From Craterostigma plantagineum (taxonomy: Eukaryota; Streptophyta; Magnoliopsida; Lamiales; Linderniaceae), in contig JAPQWV010000124.1 of NCBI GenBank assembly GCA_027422505.1, positions 1,488,001-1,552,000 of the forward strand: 64,000 nucleotides of DNA, given 5' to 3'. This document shows, piece by piece, positions 49,477 through 62,094 of this stretch. Position 1 is the first letter of the stretch. Each line of letters begins with the position of its first letter. The notes beneath the pieces were generated by a model. That model ran no database searches and was not told the DNA's origin. It saw only the letters and a list, made by a program, of their open reading frames with translations. Position numbers and translations under genes: made by a program.

Positions 49477-52400
49477 TTACAGCTTCGACTCTTCATCGAC
49501 ATGCACGGATCGCTCCATGGGCGACCCGGGAATATAAGGCACGAAGCCCCGCCCGCCAAAGACAGGGCGCATGATAGCATCGTCGAACTTCCTCCAATAG
49601 TAATGCACCGTATGCGTAGGCTTGGTTAGGAACATCTTCAAGCTGCTCGGGCGCTTTATGCCTGGCCCACCACCTTCTCTCGAGGTCTGCCCATTCGTGC
49701 TGAAAAGTTCGGCCACCGAGTCCTGAAATTCGACCAAGAGCGGCGATGTCATGGAGTTTTGATTCGATGGTTCTGAAGGGATTGTTGTGGTATGGTTTGG
49801 TCTTGCCAGGGGCGGTATGCATAAACTAATGAGAGGCTTGGTCATCAACCCAAACACCTGCAAAAAATTTAAGTAGTTTTTCTGTCGTTCGTTCTTTTTG
49901 GGGTTAATTATTTTTTTAGTCGTGTCATTATAGGGAGCGTGGCATTATAGGGACAACGAATTTAAGGGATGATGTTATACAGACAATAACTTTCAAAATT
50001 AAGAAATTTAAGGACATTATACGCTGGTATCCTACATTTTGCTTGAAATTCAAGGGTTCCGGCAAATTTAAGAGTGACAATATACGGAATATTTTGGGAA
50101 GGATTCTAACGTATAATGACATTAATTGCTTAATTTCGAATGTTGTTGCCTATGTAATGTCACCCTCTAAAGTCCATGTAATGCCACTCCCCCTAAGTTA
50201 TAAAACTGAAAAACTAGTTAAACCTTTCTTTCTGGTATGCCACTGAAATTTATATATAAGTATATAGCAAATCGCGGAGGGTAAAAACTAAACATGGCTC
50301 GTACCACGGTGCTGACGAGGACAATCGTGATTGTGCTAGTGATCAGAATTGCGTTTCCACTTTCTTGGGTGTGGCCATTATTAGTGAACTGCAGATGAGT
50401 AAAATGAGGCCAAGTCGAATCGATAGCATACGTTAAGTGCGGTAATATGCGATATTTTTTCTCCTTTTTTTCTTTACCTGTTTATAGGCAAGGGCCATGG
50501 AGACAGCGCCGCGCATAAGACCAGCCCACCATATTATAAACTGTGATTTTATTGGAAATATTGATTCCTTACCAAGCGAAGATTCATGTAACTGTGGAAG
50601 AAAAAACTAGTGATGGTTCTTGAGATGGTATTATTACCTGCCGCTTGAAACTGATTTTCTCATGTGCGTTTTTCTTGGATAGATTCGAAATGAGTGACAA
50701 AGGGAAGACAAACGCTGCTCTTGCAAGCAAAACCAAGCCAAGTAGGGTTCCACTGACATATATCAATGTTTTTGGCCTGGAGACATACGATCAGATATAA
50801 TAGGAATCGTCGATAGATTTGCAATATTAAATGCACAAACGCCTTGAGAAGAAGTTACCTGTCCTTCACGAATCTCCATTTCTCGATGTCGAGCGCATCC
50901 ATGCCGACGTAGAGAAAGATGAACGTCTCGGCGACGAACGACAGTGTTGCGAAGGTATGCCTATGATTTATTGATATTTGCGTTAATTAGCTGAGGGTGG
51001 TGGGGAAACATCATATGTTGTAGAGTTTTGAAAGTCAGCATGACATACTTGGTGGTAATTCTTGAATTTTCGGTCACATTGTGCCATGTATAGTGCGACA
51101 TCACAACTCCACAGAAGAACACGGTGAGGATACCGCTTAAATTAAACAACTGCAATCAGATAGCACGTAATGTTAAATATTATATATATATATATATATA
51201 TTGTCCAGTACAAAAAGAAGAGGAAGTTCAAGGCGGAAACTTACTTCAGCTAACATGTAAGAAAGATAAGCCATGAGCATCATGATGGCTACCTCGCGAT
51301 CAGTCGAATGCCTGAAACGATGTCACAATCATAGATACAAGGCAAGTTTAACGGTTTTCGGCGTTTATCTTTGGCATTTGCAAAAATTTCTCTGAATATA
51401 GTCACTAACCTTCCAAAGTAGAGCTTTTTTATGACATATGCACTCAAAAGTCCAGACTGCAGAGAACCAAATACATCGATAAAGAGATTATTGAATTGTG
51501 CAGGTCTTCCATGGAAGAGTAGTGATGTAAAATTTAGGGTTGTACAATATGTACATGCCATATGACTCACCACAACACCCAACAAAGTGCTCGTAAGAAA
51601 CAAATAGAAGAAGGTTCCTATCAACTGCAAGGCTTTTCCGGTATCAATATCGGAGACATCTAGGTCCTGGATTGCGTTGAAGATTACTACCGAGGTTGCG
51701 TCGTTCACGACGCCCTCTCCAAATACTAAGCTGTAAAGCAATGGGGTCTCATCTTGGCTTAGCACCTGAGAAGAAAAATATTACGTCAATAGGAACTCTG
51801 AAGACTCATGACGATGAATAGATTGGTAATCAGTGGTGTCAGAAACCTGCAATGTGCAGACCGAATCTGTGGCTGCAAATATAGCTCCAATAGCTTGAAA
51901 AAACATTAACAAATTGTCAGAAAGTGTTGTAGCAGATATATATATATATATATATAGAGGAATTTTAAGGTGCTCACCTTATGTGAGCACCTTATGTGGG
52001 CACCTAGTGATGTGTCACCGATTCGTGCCATTTCAACGTCCCACATCGACATCTAAGATTATGTCGTCTCAATAAACACCTTCTAGGCGCAATTAATCGA
52101 CATTTCGGATGCTGATGTGGCATATTGACGTCCTACATAATATTTACGTATCAATGAAATATATCGCGTCAATATGCCATATCAGCATCCGAAATGTCGA
52201 TTAATTGCGCTTAGAAGGTGTTTATTGAGACGACATAATCTTAGATGTCGATGTGGGACGTTGAAATGGCACGAATCGGTGCCACATCACTAGGTGCCCA
52301 CATAAGGTGCTCACATAAGGTGAGCACCATAAAATTCCTCTATATATATATATAGATATATATAAAATATAGAGAGAGAGAGAGAGAGAGAGAGAGGAAA

Positions 52401-53327
52401 GGGGAGAAATATATACCAAGATAATCTGCAATTTCAAGATCGACATTAAGATTCCGAAAGAAGGCCACAGCACCTAATAGAAGATGTAGCAGAATTTTAA
52501 GAATAGATCAGATACTGATTATGATGATTACTCAAAGGCATAAACTTAAATGGAATTGAATAACAGTAGGACAAGCATTTCCAGGTAAAAGCCGAATTAT
52601 GAGAGAGCCAATGTAAGGCTGTCTATCTAACAGCGGCTGTTATCTATTCATCAGCGTATATTAGGATAGAATCAATTAAATGAAAAATATCAAAGAACCG
52701 AAAAACTGAACATCAAGGAGGCATCGAGCTCATTCTTAGCCATACCTGAGGTAATAATGACGAAGGATATTAGAGTACCAACTGCTCCAAACATCATAAT
52801 AGTCCCAAAATTGTGAAAGAACTGTTTCTTCTTCACCTGAAACCTGAACCAGATATCGAGATGGAAATGACGAGCGTTGCATTTTCCAAACTGAACGATG
52901 ACTTAGATCAGATCCTGTTCATGTAATAGAAACTCATCTGACTAACCCCGCATTAAATATGATCGGTGGAAGCACATAGATGAAGAAGAGATCCTCGCTG
53001 AACACCAAAATACGGGAGCTTTTCCCTCCACTTATCAGTAGAATCACAACACCAGTGACCACACCCTTCGTTGTGCCCAACAAATCAAAAGAGAAAGATA
53101 AACTGACCCAGCCAGGCGAGATCTTACAAAAATATTAGACTACAAACGTTGAGCAGCATGCTTACGATTACAAGAGCGGTGATAGATTCGTTCATCCATC
53201 GAGTTTCCTCAAGAAGGTGACCAATCACAAGACACGCGCAAAGTAGAGTGACAAACAACGTTATGGATGTCACTGATGATTTCTCTGAGGCCGATAGAAC
53301 ATCAATTGCCATTGAATCAGCTCCCAT
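49477..53327 (-). CDS. NHX: Vacuolar Na+(K+)/H+ antiporter, class I NHX
   Basis: Exchanges cytosolic Na+ or K+ for vacuolar H+, affecting salt tolerance, K+ storage and vacuolar pH. Fourteen exons (53327-53166, 53065-52947, 52843-52746, 52473-52417, 51893-51847, 51765-51571, 51456-51410, 51311-51245, 51149-51049, 50960-50859, 50776-50638, 50540-50478, 50388-50305, 49857-49477) join in phase to 553 residues, typical of class I. The amiloride-binding motif is EDLFFIYVLPPIIFNAG. AIFAATDSVCTLQVL and FGEGVVNDATSVV, with the paired acidic transport residues, are intact, as are HSTDREVAIMMLMAYLSYML and WWAGLMRGAVSMALAY. The cytosolic tail ends with HTVHYYWRKFDDAIMRPVFG and GRGFVP, as in NHX1/NHX2. 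The start chosen is MGADSMAIDVLS; an inner ATG five codons later is possible. Intron 4 holds a large hairpin element and intron 13 a MITE. Confidence 0.94.
49932..50194. mobile_element. TIR element in NHX intron 13, same family as in DXS intron 6
   Basis: Inverted ends AGGGAGCGTGGCATTATA (left) and AGGGGGAGTGGCATTACA (right, reversed), with interior GGACATTATACGCTGG and CAATATACGGAATA phrases. The ends and interior resemble 12733-13140. No target duplication could be fixed. Confidence 0.65.
51956..52340. mobile_element. Near-perfect foldback (hairpin) element in NHX intron 4
   Basis: The arms 51956-52130 and 52167-52340 are reverse complements with only a few mismatches, separated by about 36 bases. 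The ends read GAGGAATTTTA(A)GGTGCTCACC. A GTGCTCACCTTATGTGAGCAC sub-palindrome lies at each tip. It is inserted in a (TA)n tract, so the target duplication is ambiguous. The transcript would fold into a stem of about 170 bp. The inner edge is about 75 bases from exon 4. Confidence 0.85.
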
Positions 53328-55697
53328 CTTTCTCGGAAATCAATTCCACTCAGTAACGACTGACGATCACTGATTGTTTCAGATGCTGCAGCGGACTCTA
53401 ATCCAGTCCTAGATATCATAACAACTTTTATCAATCAGATTCGACGCAATAAAAGTGCCCCTGAGAAACGTTGTAGGTTAACTAAAACGCTCTTAATTTT
53501 CTAGAGGCATATTGCATAATCATAAACTGCAGTAAGCAAGCTACAGCTCTATTAAATCCAATCCAAGCATAGACTCGAAGACTGGTTGAAAACGCCATGC
53601 ACAAGCAAGATATGCCTACTTTATAGTGACAGATGACAAAAGTCCCGATTTTTCTTACAGATTCTCCACTTAATCGCGTGATTTCCACGACGAATGCTAA
53701 TAAACCATAGCGAAAAAATGTAACTAATATTAAACTGCCAAAGATATCATCAGCAAATAGGAGAACCAACCGCTTTCTCCAAATAGCAAGCTTGAAGTAC
53801 GCCAGATAAACACCGCGCTAGAAACGACGAGCTTAAATCAATATGAGAAAAATCAACCATTCAACGCCTTCGAAAATTCAAATCAACAAGATGTCACGAG
53901 GTGCCGAAGAACATCAAAATCTCCAACGAAAAGATTCACGAAGATAATGTGCTGGGAAAGAAAGTTCTAGAGTGGATGGATTGGATTATCAGGCAAAGAA
54001 AAGCAAAGCAAAGCGCTCGGAGGGTCCGTGATCGGACATATGTACTCGGCTGCGTATTTGACTGTGATTGACTCTTTTCAGCCGTAGATTGGGCGATGAT
54101 GACCATTAATCCTGTCCGTTGGATTTTCATAGTGCCGCGCAGCAGATCGAAAAAGTTTAAATAAATAACGAATTAACGCTATATACTGTGTACCATATGA
54201 TAATGATAATAAATAGATGTCATTGTGTTGAAAATAAAAATAGAAACTCATCATTCATCAAATGATTATTTATTTAGTTTTAGTTTTTCTTGCCTTTTCA
54301 AGGGCCAGGCGGGCTATATTATTAAGCAATTATTCGATGTGAAAATAACATTGAATGGATAAAGACTGACGACTCTTCATTATATTTGGCATCTGTCCAA
54401 ATGATAAGATGCTTCACCGATATATTAATTTGTCTTTTCAACAATCACAAAATTTGTTACTTGCCTTATCAGATGAGATATTACTAGGTTTCGTATACAA
54501 ATCGAACATTTTAAATGAATGTGCTCCACATATCAGTAACATGAGTGAATGTGAAAGATTTCAATTTGGCTGTCACGCTAAAATGACAGTCAGTTATTGT
54601 AATAGTCAAGCTAAAATAAAATAATTCGAGAAAATGTAAAATAAGGGCTGTTACAATATATTATATAATAAGCTGACTTGCCTTTCTTGTTTGATGACAT
54701 GTTCCAAATATGGTGGTGTTGGATAATATAATATAGTATTATGAATAATGTGGAATTTATGTGATGTTTAGCCATGGAAAAACGATGCGTTGGCGTGTCT
54801 CTAGAATCTTATCCAAATCATTAATCATATAAGTAAGTTCAAGGAAATACGAAATTAGACCAATTATAAGAGCTTTTTACTACGGAATTGTTTGAAGGTC
54901 GAATTTGTTAAACGATGATGTAATTTAGCTGCTTATTATTTGGCTAAAGAAACCATTGAAATTGATTTGTATGGGGACATGTCTTCTTCACCTATTCGGA
55001 TATTAGTCAAGTAAAAATCCATTTTTTCTTGAAAAAGAAAAAACAAAAGAAGCAAAACGTCTTTCTCGGCAAGATTCATGATGACTGTGGCTGCATATGA
55101 TTTAAAACTTAAGATAGTAATGCGTTGGCGTACACATATACAAGAGCTGCTGTAGTTAGATAATATATATAAAAAAAAATAAAAGATCTTCCATTGGTAA
55201 CTTTACTTTCGGTGTTGGAGAACTATACAATCGACACACGAAAGATCTTGGCTTGTTCTATTAAAAACCTTTATTTTTCCAATATTTTTTCCATTCATAA
55301 TCGAAACCTACAGTTTGAAGTTGAAACTTGAACCATAACTGAAACAGCCAAGAGTACATCTAGAATATTCAAAAGTAAATCTCAAACATAGAGCAGACAC
55401 AAAATAAACATATTCAATAATGTCTAATGTGGATCAATATAACTCTTCAATTCAATGCAATGCCTAGTCATTTATAAAGAGGTAATAAAGACGAGAGGTC
55501 TTAGAAATAAGCCCATCAACAAGAAAATGCAGGGGAAAAATTACACCTTTCACCACCTCTTCAATTCACATATCCATCCTCCCACACAGCACAAAGAGTT
55601 TGCAAGCTCTAAACTGCACCTTCAAAGTGCTCTCATCTAATGCTGCTATATAATATTAATATATATATATATATATATAATATCTCTCACATTTTTT
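53328..55697. other. Region upstream of NHX and downstream of the kinase
   Basis: 2.4 kb between two genes on the same strand. The first several hundred bases should hold the NHX 5' leader (possibly with a leader intron) and promoter. Small frames (53482-53769, 53936-54130) lack features. A (TA)n tract lies near 55655-55680. No gene called. Confidence 0.5.
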
Positions 55698-58692
55698 TTA
55701 TCTTCTGTTCTTGGACGGTTTTGACTTTCTTTTCGGCCCAGAAGGATCGACCAACGGGCCCGACCAAGTCTGAGTCGGTTCTTTAGAGTACGAAAAGTTC
55801 ATCGAAGTGAATGGCACGTCAGGCGGGTCCATGGAGGGCCCCATGTGGTGCGATGTTCCGAGGGGATAACCAAGCCCACCATCTTGATGAGGTGGCGGGA
55901 ATTTTTCGCTCTTGCTCTTTGCATTAGCGTTCGTGATTAGCCTTCGCCTCTGTTTAATTAAAAAGATTACATTCTAAATCGAATGTGCTTCAAGAAAGAG
56001 AAAACTAAGAGATAGGAGCTAGTATTTTTGTCTCTCCTAAGATAGGAGGAACTGAGCTGAGGCGTTGAGAAGAATGAAGTTGCAATTTTGGATGTAAAAA
56101 GAAAAAGAAGGCTTACATCGATATTGGTTTGGAGCTCGGCATTGGCTTCGGGCGCAGGCATGGCACGGATTCCTCTGTCACGTGCCTTTACCTTCTTCAC
56201 AACATCGCCTTGAGTTTTACCAGCAGCTCTCAGCCTAGGGTCAGAACATAAGTTGGGTTTCAAGAATCAAAAGGCGAATATAATAGATAAAAAATATGCT
56301 TATTAAATTAATGGAGTGCGTAATAAATTGAACTTGCAGATTCAACCTTCGAGCTTCTTCGTCGCGACGCTTGGCATCCATCTCTTTACTAGGTGGATAC
56401 TTGGGAAGCTCTGATGGATCACATGCATATGGCTCGGTGTCGAAGAACTGATTGAGGAACAATATAGATCAAAGAATGTTCGCGAAATCATGAAGATATT
56501 TCCATTATCAGCATTCAAGAATGTGAAATGAGAGAGAGAGAGAGAGCTCACATCACTGTTCAACGCAGCCGTAGCAGTTAGCCTCTCACTCGGGTCAATG
56601 GAGAGTAGAGTGTCGATCAAAGATACTGCTGAGGGCGGGAAATCCTTAAATGTCTCCTTAATGGACCTTTTATACGAGTGCTGAGGTTTGAATATGGTTG
56701 CATGAGGAAGCTTCGACTTCTTCCAATATTCTTCGGATGGAGAACCGCACAGCTTAAAAATTCTATGCAGTTGCTCCACCTAAATCACACACAAAATATC
56801 CAATAACAGAACGAATATATCTTTCTTATTCTCCATTCTCCAATAGCTTCTGCCAAATCTTTTAAAATATTTAGTGATTCAATGGATCTACCTCAGTTCG
56901 ACCAGTCATTATTGGTTTTCCAGCAAATAACTCGGCGAGAATACACCCGGCGCTCCAAAGGTCTATACCCACCCCATAGTCCGTAGCACCGAGGAGTAAT
57001 TCTGGCGGTCTATACCACAAAGTGACCACACGGCTGGTCATTGGCTGTTTATGGTTCGGGTCAAAGATCGAAGCCAATCCAAAGTCAGCGATCTTAAGAA
57101 CTCCTTCGTCGTCAATGAGGAGATTCGAGCCCTTTATATCCCTGTGAAGAACGTGGCGATTATGGCAATGCTCAAGCCCTGATAAGAGCTGATGCATGAA
57201 GCATTTGACCTGTAAAACAACAGCAACCTTCAATTAAAAAACTGAACATTAAATGGATTGGATTATAGAGGTAGACAAGAGAAGAAGAGAATAAAAATAA
57301 TTTCGACAATTTCACCTGAGGTTCTGTGTAGAGCTGTCAAATTGGCGGGGCGGGGCGGGGCGGGCCGGCCCGCTGCCCGCCAAAGCCCGCCATCTGGCGG
57401 GGCGGGGCGGGGCGGGCCGGCCCGCCGTTTGGCGGGCCCTAAAAATAGGAGCCCGCCCCGCCATGCGGCGGGCCGCGGGCCCGGAGGGCCAGGCCCGCCC
57501 ATTTAAAAAAAATAATTAATATTATTTTTTCTAATTTAAAAGTTTTAATTTATTAATAATTTATTATTAATTGTTGAATTTATTAAAAAAACTAGATATA
57601 AATATGCAATTAATTATTTATTAATTAATAAACATGATAATAATTAGATGATTTATTAATTAAATATCTAATTAATTTAATAGTTATTATAGATTTAGTA
57701 TATATTATATAATATATATAATACCTTAAATTGGCGGGCCGGCCCGCGGGCTAGCCCGCCCCGCCCCGCCAAAGCCCGCGGCCCGCGCGGGCTGGCCCGC
57801 TCAGGCCCGCCCTTCAGCGGGCCTAATAAATTGCAGCCCGGCCCGCCCTTTTGGCGGGGCGGGGCGGGCCGGCCCGCGGGCCGCGGGCCTGATTGACAGT
57901 ACTAGTTCTGTGAACTTGACCAAGGGTCTTGAAGCAAGGCCAGCCAAATCATGGTCCATGTAGTCAAAGACGAGGTACAAACTATGCACCATCCTCGAAG
58001 TGACCAATCCTTGTAATTTCACAACGTTTGGATGGTCCAACCGACGCAAAATTAAAATCTCTCGAGCCATAAATCTCACACTCTCAGGTTCCAAATTATC
58101 GAACCTCACCTTCTTTAGTGCAACGATCTTGCCCGTTATGCTGTCTCTGGCTTTGTACACGTTACTATAAGTACCTTGTCCGATCTAAACACACATAAAA
58201 CAGAAAAGAACCACGATAACATCAGACAAACCAGAATTTAGGATATAATTTTGGATGTAATTAAGAATATGTTGCCTTATCAATCTTCTCGAATGAATCT
58301 GCTCGACGAGGAGTCCAACCATTAATGGCCTCACCGGCCACAGCAGCTAACCACGCAGGCCAACCAGCAGCTACTTGCTCGCCGTGTAAGTGCTTCGGCG
58401 GATTACTCAGCCTTGGATTTGGCTTCGATCTTCTTCTTTCACCTTTGGGTCTCTGTAAATTCTCATGTTTTTGCTCCTCCGTGGGTTTTTTGTCGCCGCC
58501 ATTTTCGATTTTCTTACCATTACCATCATTTGGTTCCTCCTCGGATTTACTGACCAGCCCAACGACTACTTTCTCTTTCCTACCTGAGGAAACTTTTCTC
58601 TCTTCTCCTTTAGGATTTCGGTTTCCAATTACAGCTGAATCACCAGCTGGTGGCGAAGAGGATGAAATCGCTTTACCAAACACACAACCCAT
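55698..58692 (-). CDS. CDK-like Ser/Thr kinase (At1g54610/IBS1 group), coding exon 2 interrupted by a hAT element
   Basis: Seven exons: 58692-58276, 58184-57316 (holding the element at 57329-57904), 57209-56892, 56779-56552, 56447-56347, 56234-56117, 55949-55698. Without the element and one target copy the protein is 572 residues, the usual length. MGCVFGK at the start is a myristoylation signal. Residues 1-135 are charged and disordered. The kinase domain has IGQGTYSNVYKARD, VALKKVRF, the CDK-like ESVRFMAREI helix, HRDIKGSNLLID, DFGLAS and VTLWYRPPELLLG. The C-terminal tail is basic. Intron 1 needs a GC donor (GATAAG then GCAACA), as no GT lies nearby in phase. Reading through the hAT element gives a frameshift and an early stop (by 57801). 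A donor at 57902 inside the element would restore the frame, exchanging Pro-Gln for Leu. Whether this allele works is unknown. Confidence 0.88.
57329..57904. mobile_element. hAT-type MITE inserted in a kinase coding exon
   Basis: 576 bp flanked by perfect 8-bp copies of GTTCTGTG (57321-57328 and 57905-57912). Ends: TAGAGCTGTCAA on the left, TAGTACTGTCAA on the right (reversed). Both sub-ends are packed with GGCGGGGC and GGCCGGCCCGC motifs around an AT-rich core. The duplicated 8 bp are kinase codons (ACA GAA C on the minus strand), so the insertion is in coding sequence. Confidence 0.92.
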
Positions 58693-59464
58693 TGTCGAAA
58701 ACCCTAACCCCCATATCTCACGGCACAGCACCTTTGCATCTCACTCAAAGCCCAGCAAAAAATTACCATCAAAGAGGGGAATGAGCTGACCCTAGAAATC
58801 AAGACTTCGACCAAGATCAATTTGGTAGCTTTAAGATTAACCTACAAAAAAAAATTTCCCCAAGTCTAATCAGAACAACAACCAAATGGGCTGCAAATCA
58901 ATCAAGCACAAAAGCATACTAAAGTGGGTGCCACGGGGATCCATTCATCAATACAGCAACGATGTTTTACTTCGCAATCAGAGCGAAAACAAGCAGATAA
59001 TACGAATCGAATAGAAACAAACAAGCGTGATGCTCAAAAAAAGCAGAAGAAACAACAATGGCATTGTGAAAGCACGAAATTGATAATCATAAGGCGACAA
59101 GCCAATGTTTACTTGTTTGCTGAGCTAGTGTCTCCTTTCCTTTAACTCAATGTTTCCTTGTCGATTGAAGATCGGAAAACTGAAGCTTAAAGCTCTGCGA
59201 AGGTCTCGCTTGTCGCTTTACGGTTCGGTCAATAATGGGGTGGATATTGCAATTTGCAGCTTTCTCTCTTCAGTGTGGAATTGTGGGAGCAAAATATTTT
59301 ATTATAATAAAAAATGTATTAGCAGTAGCAGATCTGCTGTGTTGTGACTGTAAATTTGTACATATTTTGTGAATTCCGTAGTTGAGAACTTGAGACTTGA
59401 GAGATAATAATAGTAATATAAAATCGACAGTTGACTATCCTGTTTTGTCTTATACATATTATAG

Positions 59465-60321
59465 CTAGGGCTAGGGAAAAATACGAAATATCGAAATACC
59501 GTCCTTATCGTATCGAATCGTATCGAAAATATCAAAAATTTTGGTATGCAGAAGTTTTTGGTAAGGTATGATACCGTACCGAATTTTCGGTACGGTAATG
59601 CTATGAAAGTTTTTAAAATTAGGTATACCGATTATACCGAATACCGAAATACTAATTATATATATATACAAACCTACATATATTATATTATTTCAAAAAA
59701 TATAAAATGAAAAATTAGGGATCTTCATAAACTTATTTAGCGCATAAACTATTAACTTATACACAACTTTCTAAGATTAGGCACCATATTTTACTTATGT
59801 AACTCAAGTAACGTTTAATTTTTGCCTTTTTAATGTTTTTTCCAGGATTTTGAAAGTGTGAAGATGCAATGCAATTACTTTTTGTTAATCTTCACTAATG
59901 TTTTAAATATAGCTGCTTCGTTCTAATTAATCTATATATAAAGTTGTATTTTGTGGTTATGTAAAGTTTTTTGTCTTACTAAGGAGACTGGTTAATAAAA
60001 TATGTAAATTATTTAAGGTTAAAAAATATTTTATTTTGAAAATTTTGGTATTAATAATCTATCTTATTGGGCCTAAGGAGTTTGAATTGATTAAAAATTC
60101 CAAAACAACCAATTAACATGCATGGTAAAAAACCCTCCGTGTGAATGGTATAGAAAGTATGATACCGATACCATACCGAAATTTTGGTATCATACCGTAT
60201 CGAAATTTAAGGTATACCGAAATTTTCGTATGGTATTGGTATGATTTTTTTGGATACCGAAATTTCGGTACGGTATACGGTATCACGGTTTTGGTACGGT
60301 ATACCGTACCGAACCACCCCT
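59465..60321. mobile_element. hAT-like element with TACCGAAATT subterminal repeats
   Basis: About 857 bp flanked by TATTATAG (59457-59464) and CATTATAG (60322-60329), an 8-bp duplication with one mismatch. The ends are CTAGGGCTAGGG and AGGGGTGGTTCGGTACGG (right, reversed). Both 180-bp sub-ends repeat ATACCGAAATTTCGGTA in direct and inverted forms around an AT-rich core. No protein. Confidence 0.7.
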
Positions 60322-60926
60322 CATTATAGCAAAACATAATATAAATTCGATTATTACGTCACTATAATGTGCCGAAATTGACCATCAATTGCGGATGGAT
60401 TTTCATTAACTATTTACATTAATTTAAGATATTCAAGTTAGTCCAAAGAGACATGACAAAACAAACACCATTATTTCCACGTTGTCTTCAAGTCACAAAT
60501 CTTCTTTTTAATTTCCTTGATTGCTGGATTAGCATAAATAATACAATAGTGTTTAATAGAATCAAATTCATTTAGTTGGTGAAAGTTAACTGCTATGGAT
60601 TAAGTGGCAAAGTCTTAAAACTTACTAAAATTATTAATGTTATGGAAAATTCTATTCAAAGATTTACATACAAGTCAACCCTCGAGCATCACTCGACTTA
60701 CATGTGGGACAAAGTTTCTTGAAATTTTTAAACGTTCGATGGGATAACATGAGGCAAATTATAGTTCCATTGAATAATTCCTATATTAACTTTAATCTAT
60801 ATATTTTTAAACAAATTTATGGTCGATACTCTTTTGTTAAGCATCAAGACTTGAGATAAACCCGTCAATATTTGTTTGTTAAATTAAATTAATAAAAAAT
60901 ACTAAAATTAAAACTAGGTCAATCTG

Positions 60927-61325
60927 TAGAAAAATACCCAATTGTATAAAAATTTTACAAGTCAGTACTCATGTCAGAATTTTTTTTAGATAAGTACCCG
61001 TTCAACTGTGCGTACCATTTTCCCAGTCTTGACGTACATTTTATATGTGTATTGCGTACCCGTTACGCATCTATATGGTACTCATGTATGGTACCTATAT
61101 ATGTTCCATACGATACCTTGCGGCAAGCTATAAGGTGGTACCATTTTCTAACGGTATTACGTACCACAATACGTTTCTCTATGGTACCTAAATGTGTGAT
61201 ATGATGTACCTTGCGGCGGGCGGGTACCAATGTGAAAAAAATTTATTCTGACAGGGTATATAAAAAAATACTGATAAGGTACTGATTTGCTAATTTTTTA
61301 TATTAATGGGTGTTTTTATGTAAAC
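60927..61325. mobile_element. TIR element with GTACC-rich interior
   Basis: Left end GTAGAAAAATACCCAATTG...AGTCAGTACTCATGTCAG is matched, inverted, by ATAAAAACACCCATTAAT...AATCAGTACCTTATCAG on the right, followed inward by CCCTGTCAGAATAAATT. The interior repeats GGTACC, GTACCATTTT and CGTACC. Limits are approximate; no clear target duplication. Confidence 0.55.
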
Positions 61326-61705
61326 TCCCCTTAAAACTAAAAGAAAACCACACACTACATTTTTTATTGTATATTCTAATCTTATCCCTATATTTTTAGT
61401 ATACATTTATATATTGTAACACATGCATTTGAGTGATTTGAGTGTGCAAAATACTAGTCTAAATTATGAGTCGAGCAAAGGCAAGTTCGAGCTCCAATAG
61501 TCTGAATAAAAAAACAAGTGAAAAATTAAATTGAGTGACGACAGTGAATAACAAATGTGATACCATATTAAACTGAAGTTTCGATCCAACAATTTGTATA
61601 ACCTTTCTTTTCATATGCGTATATCTGTAATGATTTAATTTTGACAAAAATCTCAACAGACTTCTCACGACCACATCATCATAGTATATACTTTTTTTTG
61701 TTCTA

Positions 61706-61947
61706 CTACCTCCGTCCCAAACTGTTTTGGACATTTGGGTATGACACGGTTTTTAAGAAATTGAATATTTTAATAATATAGTACAATTAAAAGGTGAAAA
61801 AGTGTATATTTTGACACGTCTTTTAAGAATATTTAATAGTATTATATTGATTGTTTGTGGTAGTTTTTTGCTATAAAAGGAAATGTCCAAAACAGTTTGG
61901 GACGCCCGATATAGTAAAATGTCCAAAACGGTTTGGGACGGAGGGAG
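61706..61947. mobile_element. Stowaway-type MITE
   Basis: About 242 bp with ends CTACCTCCGTCCCAAACTG and CTCCCTCCGTCCCAAACCG (reversed), each flanked by TA (61704-61705 and 61948-61949). The CTCCCTCCGTCCC end is the standard Stowaway (Tc1/mariner-derived) sequence. An extra internal inverted copy TGTCCAAAACAGTTTGGGAC lies at about 61885-61904. Confidence 0.88.
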
Positions 61948-62094
61948 TATTATTTTGCATGAACTGGCAAAAAATAAAAAATAAACTGCTAAAAATTAAA
62001 TAAAATTAGAAGTTGTTTTCCCTCGTTTTATTACGTAATTAGCAATCTCTCTCTCATACGTCAAGTCAACGTCGATTGTTTTAATCGTTGAGAA

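Larger units (their letters stand above)
58693..62094. other. Intergenic region between kinase and Rossmann-fold gene
   Basis: 3.4 kb. The first several hundred bases should be the kinase leader and promoter. Three elements follow: a hAT-like element (59465-60321), a TIR element with a GTACC array (about 60927-61325) and a Stowaway-type MITE (61706-61947). The remaining sequence is AT-rich with no gene that I can support. Confidence 0.5.

Noticed and set aside
57258..57506. Pro/Gly/Arg-rich frames on both strands within the kinase gene
   Set aside because: They come from the GGCGGGGC repeats at the end of the hAT element.
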